A stretch of DNA of 64,000 nucleotides from Achromobacter sp. UMC71 (GCF_014170305.1 NZ_LZZT01000004.1:91851-155850); one strand, 5' to 3'. Shown: positions 47,344 to 57,913, numbered from the stretch's first letter. Notes: a model not told the origin generated them from the letters alone. Numbers and translations are program-made.

Positions 47344-48033
47344 CTAGCGCTGTTCTGCCGCCCTGCCCTGCGGCAGCAGCATGTACCCCCATCCCCGCAC
47401 CGCCAGCACCGGCAATTCGAAGTTGAGCCGCCGCGCCTTGGAGCGCAGGCGCGACACCAGCACGTCCACCCGCCGCGCGCCATCCTGGGGATCGCGCTCG
47501 GTGCAGGGAAAGAAGCCTTCGCGATGCAGGCACTGTCCGGGCGCATTCAACAGGCTGACAAAAAAAGCGCGCTCGGTGTGGGTCAAGGGCAAGCGTTCGC
47601 CTGCAGGCCCGGATAGCGTCCGGCCGCGCGCGTCGACGCGCCATTGCGGCGCTTCGCCCGGCGCCTGACGGCCGCCGCGGACCAGGTTGCGCAACACCGC
47701 ATCCCATTCGGCCTCGGTGGCATACGGGGGCACGCAAGCATGCGCGCCGGCATCCAGCGCGGCGATACGCGCTTGCGGGCAATTGGGCGAGGACTGCCAG
47801 ACCACCGCCGCGCCCGGCGCGCCCAGGCGCAACGCGGCGATGAGTTCCGGCAGACCTGGCGCCGCGCCCAGCAGCGCGATGGCGTCCGCGGATTCGTGGT
47901 GCAAACGTGCCAACAGATCGTCCGGCGAGCCGCAGGGGCTGACCCGCCAACGGAACTGGCGTAAGGTATGCACAAAGTTATTGCACGCCATTCCATCAAG
48001 TTGCACAACGAGGACGTGACCTATTTCCTGCAT
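47344..48033 (-). CDS. Orphan OmpR-type regulator with degenerate receiver
   Basis: A 229-residue protein with an N-terminal receiver-like domain and a C-terminal OmpR winged helix (LPLTHTERAFFVSLLNAPGQ near 150; DVLVSRLRSKARRLNFELPV, then AVRGWGYMLLP). The receiver is degenerate: the acidic pair after the first strand is replaced (LVVQLDGMA), the phospho-acceptor position falls in ALLGAAPGL with no Asp, and the conserved Lys is replaced in CVPPYATE. So phosphorylation by a sensor kinase is unlikely. No kinase gene is near. It converges with proB and is divergent from an XRE regulator starting 80 bases away. Its targets are unknown. Confidence 0.82.
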   Translation of the reverse strand: MQEIGHVLVVQLDGMACNNFVHTLRQFRWRVSPCGSPDDLLARLHHESADAIALLGAAPGLPELIAALRLGAPGAAVVWQSSPNCPQARIAALDAGAHACVPPYATEAEWDAVLRNLVRGGRQAPGEAPQWRVDARGRTLSGPAGERLPLTHTERAFFVSLLNAPGQCLHREGFFPCTERDPQDGARRVDVLVSRLRSKARRLNFELPVLAVRGWGYMLLPQGRAAEQR

Positions 48034-48112
48034 GCGATCGTCTCCCCGAACTTATCACGTAAGTAATATTTATAGCTACCAAAGTGCCTAAGGCGCAAGC
48101 TTCAATCGACGC

Positions 48113-48565
48113 GTGAAAACATTTTCAGACCGACTGAAGCACGCCCGTCTTTTGCGTGGCCACACGCAGAAGACCGTTGCACGCCTGGCTCGCCTATCGC
48201 AAAGCGCGATCGGTAGCTATGAGAGCGGGCTGCGGCACTCCAGCCGTTCGCTGCGCAAGCTGGCGCAAGTCCTGAAAGTCGAGCTGGAATGGCTGGAGAC
48301 CGGCAAGGGCCCCATGGAGCTTCCCATGGAAGGCTACGACCTAAGCGATACGCTGCCGTCCACCGGCGTGTCCGAATCGCTAGCGCGGCCGGCCGCACGC
48401 CGTCCACGCCCGCAAGCGCCCTGGCCTTTCCCCAATATCGCGCCCGCCCTGTTCGACACGCTGACCCCGGACGACCGGGCCATGCTCGAAGCCCTGGCGC
48501 AAACTTTCATTGAAACGACGCAGGCGCGCCGCGGCATCAAGCCGCGCGGCCGCAAGGTCGGTTGA
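48113..48565 (+). CDS. XRE-family helix-turn-helix regulator
   Basis: A 150-residue protein with an N-terminal Cro/C1 helix-turn-helix (SDRLKHARLLRGHTQKTVAR, then LSQSAIGSYESGLRHSSRSL), a variable proline-rich linker (about 90-110) and a C-terminal helical stretch (LTPDDRAMLEALAQTFIETT). The start is GTG, preceded by no strong ribosome site. It resembles phage-type repressors in the HTH only; there is no peptidase domain and no phage gene nearby. It ends 19 bases before the shared terminator at 48584-48632. The target is unknown. Confidence 0.82.
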   Translation: MKTFSDRLKHARLLRGHTQKTVARLARLSQSAIGSYESGLRHSSRSLRKLAQVLKVELEWLETGKGPMELPMEGYDLSDTLPSTGVSESLARPAARRPRPQAPWPFPNIAPALFDTLTPDDRAMLEALAQTFIETTQARRGIKPRGRKVG

Positions 48566-48583
48566 CACCCGCGTACGCATTCG

Positions 48584-48632
48584 CTGCAGGATAAAAAAAG
48601 CCCGGCATGACCGGGCTTTTTTTATCCTGCAG
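48584..48632. terminator. Bidirectional terminator with 22-bp perfect inverted repeat
   Basis: Two 22-base arms (48584-48605 and 48611-48632) are perfectly complementary around a 5-base loop, CATGA. The stem core is GCCCGG/CCGGGC, flanked by A7 and T7 runs, so each strand reads as hairpin plus T run. It serves the converging XRE and lipoprotein genes. Confidence 0.93.
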
Positions 48633-48637
48633 AAAAA

Positions 48638-49198
48638 TCAGGGCTTGGCGGGCGCCGGCGCGGCGCCGGCGGGCGGGGCGGCTTCGCCACGGATCTTGGC
48701 GGCGATGTCGGAGGCGGCCTGGGCCGACGGCACGCCAAAGGCGAGCACGCCACGATTCAGCGGTTCGGCGATGCGCGGGGCGGCGATCAGTTCGCGGTCG
48801 ATGACCAGTGCCAGCATGTTGCCGATGTTCTGGCTGCTGACTTCGGTCAACTTGCGGGTGCCGGTTTCAGAGAAGCGCAGGCCAACGAAATTGTTGCCCT
48901 GGCGGTCGACCAGCGCCGCGGCTTCGGTCAGATCAGCGCGGGTCAGCACCGGCTGCTGCTGCAGGTAGATCTTGCCGTCGGGCAGGCTCAGTTCAACCAT
49001 GCCAGCGCCCGGCTGGGCTTGGGCCACGTAGAACTCGACAATCGAAGCGGAGGCGGGTTGTTGCGTGGAGGGTTGCTGTTGGCCTGCCGTGTCCGGCGTG
49101 CCGGCAGCGCCGGATTTGGTCGGGGCGGTCTTGCAACCAGCAAGCGCAAGGGTCATGACGACCAGGGCCGGCGCCAATTTGCGTAGGGTCAGTTGCAT
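48638..49198 (-). CDS. Lipoprotein with a SecD P1 head-like domain
   Basis: A 186-residue protein with a lipoprotein signal (VVMTLALAGCKTAPTKSG; lipid Cys near residue 22), then a Gln/Pro/Ser/Thr-rich linker. The domain after about residue 50 has the order of the periplasmic P1 head of SecD: LTRADLTEAAALVDRQGNNF, VGLRFSETGTRKLTEVSSQN, then LALVIDRELIAAPRIAEPLN and a final A-x-x-I-A helix. It would be anchored in a membrane facing the periplasm. It lacks the transmembrane domain of SecD. Its function is not known; it may assist protein folding or release after export. Compare the free secreted relative at 15765-16205. Confidence 0.82.
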   Translation of the reverse strand: MQLTLRKLAPALVVMTLALAGCKTAPTKSGAAGTPDTAGQQQPSTQQPASASIVEFYVAQAQPGAGMVELSLPDGKIYLQQQPVLTRADLTEAAALVDRQGNNFVGLRFSETGTRKLTEVSSQNIGNMLALVIDRELIAAPRIAEPLNRGVLAFGVPSAQAASDIAAKIRGEAAPPAGAAPAPAKP

Positions 49199-49436
49199 GC
49201 TCGATTCCTTCTTAAGTGGACTGGAGCCGAAGGACTGACCCCCGGCTGACGGGAAAAAGTGTACAGAACATGTATGGCAGTGTCTCCGCAGTCTGATTCC
49301 AAATGTAAATCGGTACTACCACCGCGGGCGGGGTCCCATCCATGGTCGATGCATCGCGTCCCGCACCGAGCGGTACCGCGCCGCAGCATCCCCGGCATTC
49401 GCCCGCAGGCCGGCCAGGCTCTATACTTCGCTTTCG

Positions 49437-51509
<2,073 letters not shown>

Positions 51510-51865
51510 TTGCTGAGTCGGTTTCTTTTCTGGACTGATTGGTCATTGAAGTGCGTGCGGTTGAGTTCTTGAGCCGCGCGTGACGGGGCAGGCGGGATGT
51601 TCCACGCTAGCGCGCAGCGCCGGATGGGCGGCGCGCGAGACGGTCTGCATGCGCAAGCCGGTGCCAGCCGCGCCGCCCATCACCGCCCCTCCCCCTGACT
51701 GCGGACCCACTAGAAAACCGCTCCCCACCAGCGCGAAGCGCACCCCCAACATAGTCAGCAACATGAATGCCAAACGTGGCCGCCCGCGCGGCCGCGGCTT
51801 GGCGCCCCCGTAGATTCCATTCCCTGCACACAGGTCCAGCAGCGCGACAAACCTAGAAACCCGTA
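51510..51865. other. Non-coding stretch after thiC
   Basis: 356 bases with open frames on both strands but none that I can support. A plus-strand frame at 51580-51813 ends in the basic AT-hook-like KRGRPRGRG, but it lacks a ribosome site and has shadow-like composition. No transporter, RNA or repeat was recognised here. Confidence 0.4.
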
Positions 51866-52044
51866 GCCCGTCGCGGGGGTGGCTTGCGGAGTGGGCAACC
51901 TCGATGCGCCCGAGGGAATCTGAAGGCAGGCGCCGAAGGCGACAACGAAGATGACGAAGGGGGGGCCCGCCTAGGGAAGTCCGGCGCCCGCGCGCCGGAC
52001 CGCAATCGTGGGCGCCCACTCCGCAAGCCACCCCCGCGACGGGC
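51866..52044. repeat. 179-bp element with 31-bp perfect inverted ends
   Basis: The 31 bases at 51866-51896 (starting GCCCGTCGCGGGGGTGGCTT) are exactly the reverse complement of 52014-52044. The 117 bases between contain smaller hairpins: CCTCG/CGAGG near 51899-51915 and GTCCGGCGC/GCGCCGGAC at about 51980-52001. It lies between the converging thiC and FAD-oxidase genes. It may be a miniature mobile element, a structured RNA or a strong bidirectional stop. No transposase is present. Confidence 0.85.
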
Positions 52045-52080
52045 GACCTACGAAGATCTATCTGTTAAGCCCCCAGCGAC

Positions 52081-53493
52081 CTAAAGCAGCTTCCCAGGAT
52101 TCATGATCCCCTTAGGATCCAACACCCGCTTGATCTCCCGCATCAACCGCAACTCCATCGCATCCTTGCTATGCAAGAAGTGATCCCGCTTCAACTGCCC
52201 GATCCCATGTTCCGCACTGATGCTCCCTCCGTACCGGTTCACCTCGTCCAGCACCGCATCCGTAATCGCCGCCCCATGTTCCGCCACCCATCCGCGGTCC
52301 GCGCCAGCAGGCCTGGACAAGTTGTAGTGCAGATTGCCATCGCCGAAGTGGCCAAATATGAAGGGGCGCAGGTCGGGGTAGAGTGCGCGGATGCGGGCTT
52401 CGGCCGAGGCCATGAAGTCAGGGATGCATTCGATCGGCAGCGACACGTCGTGCTTCAGGTGCGGGCCGTCCGCGCGTTGGGCTTCCGAGATTTCTTCGCG
52501 CAGTTTCCATAGTGCCTGCAACTGCGCCAGCGACGCTGAGACGGCCGCGTCCAGGCACAGGCCGCGTTCCAGCGCCGTGCCGATCACGTTTTCCAGCAGC
52601 GCCGTCAGCGCTGCCTCGTCCGCCGTGTCCGCCAGTTCCACCAGCACGTATCCCGGGTAGCGCTGATCGAACGGTTCCTGCACGCCTGCGGCGTGCGTCA
52701 GCACCAGATCCAGGCAGTCGCCTGAAAAATACTCGAACGCTTGCAGGCGGGCGCCGCATTGCTCGAACAGGATCTCGAACAGTTGCAGCGCCTGTGCGGG
52801 CGACTCGACCGCAGCCAGCACCACCGAGCGCACATCCGTGCGCGGGAACAAGCGCAGCGCCACCGCCGTGATCACGCCCAGCGTGCCTTCGGAGCCGATC
52901 AGCAATTGCTTCAGGTCGTAGCCCGTGTTGTCCTTGCGCAGCGTGCGCAGGCCGTTGAAGATCTCGCCGTTCGGCAGCACCGCTTCCAGGCCCAGTACCA
53001 GCTCGCGCGCCATGCCATAGCGCACCACATTCACGCCGCCGGCATTGGTCGCGACATTGCCGCCGATCTGGCTTGAGTCTTCCGCGGCCAGGCTCAGGGG
53101 CAGCAGGCGGCCGGCGTCCTGCGCCGCGCGGCGCAGATTGCCCAGGATGCAGCCGGCTTCCGCCACCAGCGTATTGGCGACCGTATCGATTGACCGCACC
53201 GCGTTCATGCGATCCAGGCTGAGCACCACGTTGGCAGGCGCCGTATCGGGCGTGGCGCCACCGCACAGGCCGGTGTTGCCGCCGCGCGGCACAACCGGCA
53301 CGCCGGCCTCGTTGCACAACGCCAAGCACGTCGCGACCTCGGCGGTCGTGCGCGGACGGACCACCGCCTGCGCGTGGCCGTTGTACAGGCCGCGCCAATC
53401 GGACAGCCACGGCGCGATGTCCTGCTCGGCGGTGTAGACGGTGTCGGAACCCAAGGCCTGGACCAGGCGCTGTGCAATGTCGGTGGAGCTCAT
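52081..53493 (-). CDS. FAD-linked oxidase, GlcD / D-2-hydroxyacid dehydrogenase family
   Basis: A 470-residue flavoprotein. The FAD-binding PCMH domain shows VPRGGNTGLCGGATP (about residue 68) and SQIGGNVATNAGGVNVVRYG (near 140); the C-terminal FAD-oxidase domain has HFGDGNLHYNLSRP (metal-binding His residues, near 375) and SISAEHGIGQLKRD (near 425). The family includes glycolate oxidase subunit D, D-lactate dehydrogenase and D-2-hydroxyglutarate dehydrogenase; the last is the closest in length and motifs. It overlaps in ATGA with the FadR-type regulator gene upstream, so a hydroxyacid effector controlling it is likely. Confidence 0.9.
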   Translation of the reverse strand: MSSTDIAQRLVQALGSDTVYTAEQDIAPWLSDWRGLYNGHAQAVVRPRTTAEVATCLALCNEAGVPVVPRGGNTGLCGGATPDTAPANVVLSLDRMNAVRSIDTVANTLVAEAGCILGNLRRAAQDAGRLLPLSLAAEDSSQIGGNVATNAGGVNVVRYGMARELVLGLEAVLPNGEIFNGLRTLRKDNTGYDLKQLLIGSEGTLGVITAVALRLFPRTDVRSVVLAAVESPAQALQLFEILFEQCGARLQAFEYFSGDCLDLVLTHAAGVQEPFDQRYPGYVLVELADTADEAALTALLENVIGTALERGLCLDAAVSASLAQLQALWKLREEISEAQRADGPHLKHDVSLPIECIPDFMASAEARIRALYPDLRPFIFGHFGDGNLHYNLSRPAGADRGWVAEHGAAITDAVLDEVNRYGGSISAEHGIGQLKRDHFLHSKDAMELRLMREIKRVLDPKGIMNPGKLL

Positions 53494-54209
53494 GATGTCT
53501 GTGGGAAAGCGGGAAAAAGGGAATCCAATTGCAGCCGGTCGGCCGCCTGGCGCAGATGGCGCACCGCCATCTGGCGGGCACGTTCGGGGTCGCCGGCGCG
53601 GATCGCTTCGAACACGGCGACGTGTTCCTGATGCACGGCGTGGGTCATGCCTTCCTGCCGGCGGGTGTTGGAGCGCGCCGTGCTGACGGCCAGGCGCAGT
53701 TGCAGGTTCAGGTACTGCAGCAGGTCCTGGTAGAACGGGTTGTGCGTGGCGGTGGCGATGGCCAGGTGGAACGCGATGTCGTGTTCCACCCCATGCTCGG
53801 GATGGTCCAGGTGGCGTTCCAAGTCGGCCAACGCGCGCGCCATGGCGCCGAGGTCCGCCGCGGTGCGCCGCTGCGCCGCGAAGGCCGCCGCGCCGCCTTC
53901 CAGCTCCATGCGCAGTTCGTAGACATTGGCCAGTTGCTCGCGGCTGACGGCGATATCGACCGGCACTTGGAAGCCCTGTGCGCCAGTGCGCGACAGCACT
54001 ACGCTGCCCGAACCCTGGCGGCTCTGGATCAGGCCCTGCGCGCGCAGGCGTTCGGTGACCTCGCGGATGACCGCGGCGCTGACGCCGTATTGCTCGGCCA
54101 AGACCCGCCCAGGCGGCAGCTTGGCGCCTACCGGGTAGGCGCCTTGCGCGATATCGCCGGCGATCTGGCTGGCGACTTGTTCGGTCAGGGTGAGGCTTTT
54201 GGGCAGCAT
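53490..54209 (-). CDS. FadR/GntR-family regulator of the FAD oxidase
   Basis: A 239-residue regulator: the GntR winged helix (GAKLPPGRVLAEQYGVSAAV and RLRAQGLIQSRQGSGSVVL) and an FCD domain with metal-binding positions in DIAFHLAIATATHNP and VHQEHVAVFEAI. The ATG at MLPKSLTLTEQVASQ gives the canonical start; the frame runs on upstream into the next gene without homology. It is the first gene of a two-gene unit with the FAD-linked oxidase. Acid-type effectors (lactate, glycolate, 2-hydroxyglutarate) are usual for this group. The palindrome at 54240-54252 is its candidate operator. Confidence 0.92.
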   Translation of the reverse strand: MLPKSLTLTEQVASQIAGDIAQGAYPVGAKLPPGRVLAEQYGVSAAVIREVTERLRAQGLIQSRQGSGSVVLSRTGAQGFQVPVDIAVSREQLANVYELRMELEGGAAAFAAQRRTAADLGAMARALADLERHLDHPEHGVEHDIAFHLAIATATHNPFYQDLLQYLNLQLRLAVSTARSNTRRQEGMTHAVHQEHVAVFEAIRAGDPERARQMAVRHLRQAADRLQLDSLFPAFPQTS

Positions 54210-54239
54210 GATGCGGCTAGTATAGCCCTTACTTTTCAG

Positions 54240-54252
54240 GTTATCTGATAAC
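54240..54252. promoter_or_regulatory. Palindromic candidate operator of the FadR-type regulator
   Basis: GTTATCTGATAAC is a perfect palindrome around a central T, 31 bases upstream of the regulator start and in an A/T-rich patch. GntR/FadR proteins bind short palindromes of this kind; autoregulation is inferred. Confidence 0.5.
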
Positions 54253-54345
54253 TTTTGAGAAAAGGGGGTGAAATCTCCATAGCCAGCGGTGCGTAGAGGC
54301 GTGGCGCTGGGCGCAGTGCCGCCCCCCCCGCGTCTGACTTGCCCC

Positions 54346-55533
54346 TCAGGCAGCGGCGGCGGTGCCGCTGGCTTCGGCGTCTTCCAGTTCCGGTGCGCCC
54401 GCGACGGCACAGCGGCGTCCGCCTCGCGCCTTGGCGCGGTACAGCGCCGCGTCGGCGGAATCCAGCACGGCCTGGGCCTTGCGGTTGGTGCCCGAGATGA
54501 TCGAAATGCCGATCGACAGGCCGACGCTGACGCGCGTGCCGTCGGCCAGCGCGATCGGCTGCGTGGCGTCGCGCAGCAGGTGGTTGCCCAGGCGCAGGGC
54601 AGCCGTGGCGTCGATGCCAGTGGCCAGCACGATGAATTCATCGCCGCCGATGCGGGCGGCCACATCGTCCACCCGCAGCATGGCCCGCATGCGCTGGGCA
54701 ATGGTTTTCAGCACCTGGTCACCGGCGGCGTGGCCGTGGGTGTCGTTGATGATCTTGAAATCATCCATGTCCATGTAGAACAGCGCGGCTGCGCTGTCGT
54801 GCTCGCGAGCGCTGGTACAGATGCGTTCCAGGGCCGCTTCCAGCCCGCTGCGGTTGGCCAGGCCGGTCAGCGCGTCCAGGCTGGCGCGGCGCTCGTTCTC
54901 GCGTTCGGCCAGCATGGTCGACACCAGGATGCGCCGCAGCCGTTGCGAGGCGATGCTCATGCTGACCAGGTAGAACGGGATCTGGATGAAAACAATAGCA
55001 GTGACGACCTCGCCTGCGAACAAGGCGCCCAGGCACATGGGGCCCAGGCTCAGGAAGATCATGGCGGCCACCAGCCGCGGCGCGCCGTAGTTGCGAAAGC
55101 AGATGCCGCCGGCCATTGCGCCGCAGGACACCCCGGCCAGGGTCGCGGCCAGCCAGTCATGGTTGAGAAAGGTGACGAAGACGCCATAGCCCACGCTGAA
55201 CGCCCAGAAAAGGGCCAGCACGATGTAGATGTCGGTATGGGTGTTGCCGCCGCGGGCCGCATTGCGCAGGGCCGACCGCAGGATAGTCACGCGCACCAGC
55301 GCCAGCACGATTTCCAGGACCAGCCACGAGACATAGAGCGGCTCGGGGCGCCGCCAGGCCACGACGCCCGAGATCATCAGGGTATTGATGACGCCACCGG
55401 CGAAGATGGGCAAGGTGCCGAACAGGCTGGCGATCAACGCGGCGCGGATATCCGCGGGGGTATCTTGCCCGGAATCCGTCAGCCAACGGGTCAGCCGCCA
55501 CTTGGGCAGGCTGAAACTCAATCCTGTTTCCAC
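54346..55533 (-). CDS. Membrane-bound diguanylate cyclase
   Basis: A 395-residue protein. Residues 1 to about 200 hold six or so hydrophobic segments (LPIFAGGVINTLMISGVVAW and others). The C-terminal half is a GGDEF domain with MDMDDFKIINDTHGHAAGDQ (about 255) and an intact active site RIGGDEFIVLA (about 293). An RVDD motif lies at the inhibitory I-site position just before it. So it should make cyclic di-GMP with product inhibition. There is no periplasmic sensor domain recognised. It is monocistronic, between the FadR-type regulator and moeB on the same strand. Confidence 0.92.
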   Translation of the reverse strand: METGLSFSLPKWRLTRWLTDSGQDTPADIRAALIASLFGTLPIFAGGVINTLMISGVVAWRRPEPLYVSWLVLEIVLALVRVTILRSALRNAARGGNTHTDIYIVLALFWAFSVGYGVFVTFLNHDWLAATLAGVSCGAMAGGICFRNYGAPRLVAAMIFLSLGPMCLGALFAGEVVTAIVFIQIPFYLVSMSIASQRLRRILVSTMLAERENERRASLDALTGLANRSGLEAALERICTSAREHDSAAALFYMDMDDFKIINDTHGHAAGDQVLKTIAQRMRAMLRVDDVAARIGGDEFIVLATGIDATAALRLGNHLLRDATQPIALADGTRVSVGLSIGISIISGTNRKAQAVLDSADAALYRAKARGGRRCAVAGAPELEDAEASGTAAAA

Positions 55534-55674
55534 ACCGTCACGTCCAAAGCTGCCTGTCCTTATGCGATAGGCTGGCTGGCGTTATAGCAGGTATTTCAAG
55601 CCTTTAATATTGGCCGCAAGGGCAATACTGTCGTGATTTTAGGGGGACAAATAGCGCTCCTCCCGCTTGCGGTA

Positions 55675-56430
55675 TCAATGGCCGCGATGGCCGCAGACCG
55701 CGCATTCGGGATCGCGCTGCACATTGACGCTGCGCCACTGCATCGTGCGCACGTCCAGCCACAACAGGCGGCCCGACAGGCTTTCGCCCACGCCGGACAA
55801 CAGCTTCAGGGCCTCGGCGGCCTGCATGCTGCCGATGATGCCCACCACCGGCGCGAACACGCCCATGGTGGCGCAGTTGGCTTCTTCGACGTCGTCGGCT
55901 TCGGGAAACAGGCAGTGATAGCACGGCGCGTTGTCATCACGCAGGTCGTACACGCTGACCTGGCCGTCAAAGCGGATGGCGGCGCCCGACACCAGCGGCT
56001 TGCGATGGTGCACACAGGCGCGGTTGATTGCGTGGCGGGTGGTGAAGTTGTCGGTGCAGTCCACTACCAGATCGGCCTGCGCGACGGCGTCGGACAAGGC
56101 CTGGCCCTGCAACCGCTCGATGCGGGCGTGCACGCGGGTCTGGGGATTGAACGCCGCCAGCATATCGCGGCCGGACTCGGCCTTGGCGCGGCCGACGCTG
56201 GCGGTGGTGTGGAGAATCTGGCGTTGCAGATTGCTGAGTTCGACAATGTCGTCATCAGCCAGCGTGATATCGCCCACGCCCGCGGTAGCCAGGTAGAGCG
56301 CGGCAGGCGAACCCAGTCCGCCCGCCCCGACGATAAGCACACGCGCCGCCAGCAGCTTTTCCTGCCCTTCTATGCCTAGCTCATCGAGCAGGATATGGCG
56401 GGCGTAGCGCAGCAGTTGCTCGTCGTTCAT
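55675..56430 (-). CDS. moeB: MoeB/ThiF-family adenylyltransferase
   Basis: A 251-residue E1-like enzyme: LLRYARHILLDELGIEGQEK at the N-terminus, nucleotide motif VLIVGAGGLGSPAALYLATA (near 35), the Arg finger region and two Cys-x-x-Cys zinc pairs (PCYHC near 170, CAVCGH at the end). MoeB adenylates the C-terminus of MoaD for molybdopterin synthesis; ThiF does the same for ThiS. With several Mo enzymes in this window MoeB is useful, but ThiF cannot be excluded, and some bacteria use one protein for both. It overlaps ctpA in ATGA and ends the gpmA-envC-ctpA-moeB unit. Confidence 0.88.
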   Translation of the reverse strand: MNDEQLLRYARHILLDELGIEGQEKLLAARVLIVGAGGLGSPAALYLATAGVGDITLADDDIVELSNLQRQILHTTASVGRAKAESGRDMLAAFNPQTRVHARIERLQGQALSDAVAQADLVVDCTDNFTTRHAINRACVHHRKPLVSGAAIRFDGQVSVYDLRDDNAPCYHCLFPEADDVEEANCATMGVFAPVVGIIGSMQAAEALKLLSGVGESLSGRLLWLDVRTMQWRSVNVQRDPECAVCGHRGH

Positions 56431-57872
56431 TTGTCCTTGCTGGGCTCGACTCCGGTCGGCGTGATCTTCATGCGCTGAGCGCCGCCAGTGCTGGGCTTGG
56501 CGTCGGCCTTGGCTTGCGCGCGGGCCGAACCCTTCTGCACCGGCTTGCCGGCCAGCAGATTCAGCGCCTGCTGCAGTTGGAAGTCGTCTTTGCTGCCGAA
56601 CTCGAACACCTTGGTCGGCACATCAACGTTGTCCTGGTCCGAGTTGGACTTCACTTCGTTGGATGTGCCCGGGTTCGACAGGTGGCGTTGCAGGTCGGCT
56701 TCGCGTGGCAGGCGGAACAGATCGCCGTCGGCGGTGTCGGCCACGACGTAGTCGGGTTCGATGCCGGTTGCCTGGATCGAACGGCCGCTGGGCGTGAAGT
56801 AACGCGACGTGGTGAGCTTGACCGCGGTGGTTTCCGACAGCGGCAGGATCACCTGCACCGAGCCCTTGCCGAAGGTGCGGTTGCCCAGCACCTTGGCGCG
56901 CTTATGGTCCTGCAGCGCGCCGGCGACGATTTCAGAGGCCGAAGCCGAACCGACGTTGACCAGCACCACCATGGGCACGGTCTTGGTCCAGGCGGGCAGG
57001 CCCGACAGGTAGTTGCTTTCGCCGCGAGCGTATTCCGACGGGGTCGCCAGGTACTTGTGGCGGGCGTCGGGGGTACGGCCGTCGGTCGAAACCACCAGGG
57101 CGTCGGACGGCAGGAACGCGCCGGACACGCCGATGGCGCTGGTCAAGAGACCGCCCGGGTCGTTGCGCAGGTCCAGCACCAGGCCCTTGGGGGCTTCCTT
57201 GGCGCTCAGGTCCTTGAGTTGCTTGGCCAGATCGACGCCGGTCTTTTCCTGGAACTGGGCGATGCGCACGTAGGCCACGCCGTTGTCCAGCATCTTGCTG
57301 CGCACGCTACGCACCTTGATGATGTCGCGCACGATCTTGAGCACGATCGGCTGGGGCCGGTCGGCGCGCATGATGGTCAGCGTGATGGGCGACTTGGGCG
57401 CGCCGCGCATGAGCTTGACGGCGTCGTTCAGCGTCATGCCCTTGGTGGGCGTGTCGTCGATCTTGATGATGAGATCGCCAGCCATGACACCGGCGCGCGC
57501 GGCGGGCGTGTCTTCGATGGGCGAGATAACCTTGACGAAGCCGTCTTCAGCGCCGACCTCGATGCCCAGGCCGCCAAATTCGCCCTGGGTGGCCGTCTGC
57601 ATTTCGCGGAACGCATCGGCGTCCAGGTAGGCAGAGTGCGGATCCAGGTTCGAGACCATGCCGGAGATGGCATTGTCGATCAGCGTCTTGTCGTCGACGG
57701 ATTCGACGTAGTTGTTCTTGATGGCGGCAAAGACGTTGCTCAGTTGCCTGAGCTCGTCCAGCGGCAATGGGCTGCCGCGCTGGGCGACAGCCGTCACGCC
57801 CACGCTGAGCAAGACACCTGCCACCGCACCGATGGCAATCAGACCGAAACCGCGAAACTTACGAGTGCTCAT
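56427..57872 (-). CDS. ctpA: Carboxy-terminal processing protease, S41 family
   Basis: A 481-residue periplasmic protease with an N-terminal membrane anchor or signal (GLIAIGAVAGVLLSVGVTAV). A PDZ domain lies at about 95-175 (GGLGIEVGAEDGFVKVISPI), and the S41 core at about 190-370 has the catalytic Ser in NVGSASASEIVAGA (about 310) and Lys in RTFGKGSVQVILP (about 335). It trims or degrades periplasmic proteins and often acts on cell-wall hydrolases; its neighbour envC encodes such an activator. The start at MSTRKFRGFG is chosen over an upstream ATG that lacks homology. Confidence 0.94.
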   Translation of the reverse strand: MSTRKFRGFGLIAIGAVAGVLLSVGVTAVAQRGSPLPLDELRQLSNVFAAIKNNYVESVDDKTLIDNAISGMVSNLDPHSAYLDADAFREMQTATQGEFGGLGIEVGAEDGFVKVISPIEDTPAARAGVMAGDLIIKIDDTPTKGMTLNDAVKLMRGAPKSPITLTIMRADRPQPIVLKIVRDIIKVRSVRSKMLDNGVAYVRIAQFQEKTGVDLAKQLKDLSAKEAPKGLVLDLRNDPGGLLTSAIGVSGAFLPSDALVVSTDGRTPDARHKYLATPSEYARGESNYLSGLPAWTKTVPMVVLVNVGSASASEIVAGALQDHKRAKVLGNRTFGKGSVQVILPLSETTAVKLTTSRYFTPSGRSIQATGIEPDYVVADTADGDLFRLPREADLQRHLSNPGTSNEVKSNSDQDNVDVPTKVFEFGSKDDFQLQQALNLLAGKPVQKGSARAQAKADAKPSTGGAQRMKITPTGVEPSKDK

Positions 57873-57913
57873 GCACACTTCCCGAATTTGTTTTCGCCGA
57901 TGAGGGTTGGGCT

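Noticed and set aside
48113..48565. Possible prophage repressor marking a phage remnant
   Set aside because: Only the helix-turn-helix is phage-like; no integrase, attachment site or phage structural gene lies around it.
51580..51813. Small frame ending in an AT-hook-like KRGRPRGRG
   Set aside because: No ribosome site, no family resemblance and no supporting context; the basic stretch comes from CGC/CGG-rich DNA.
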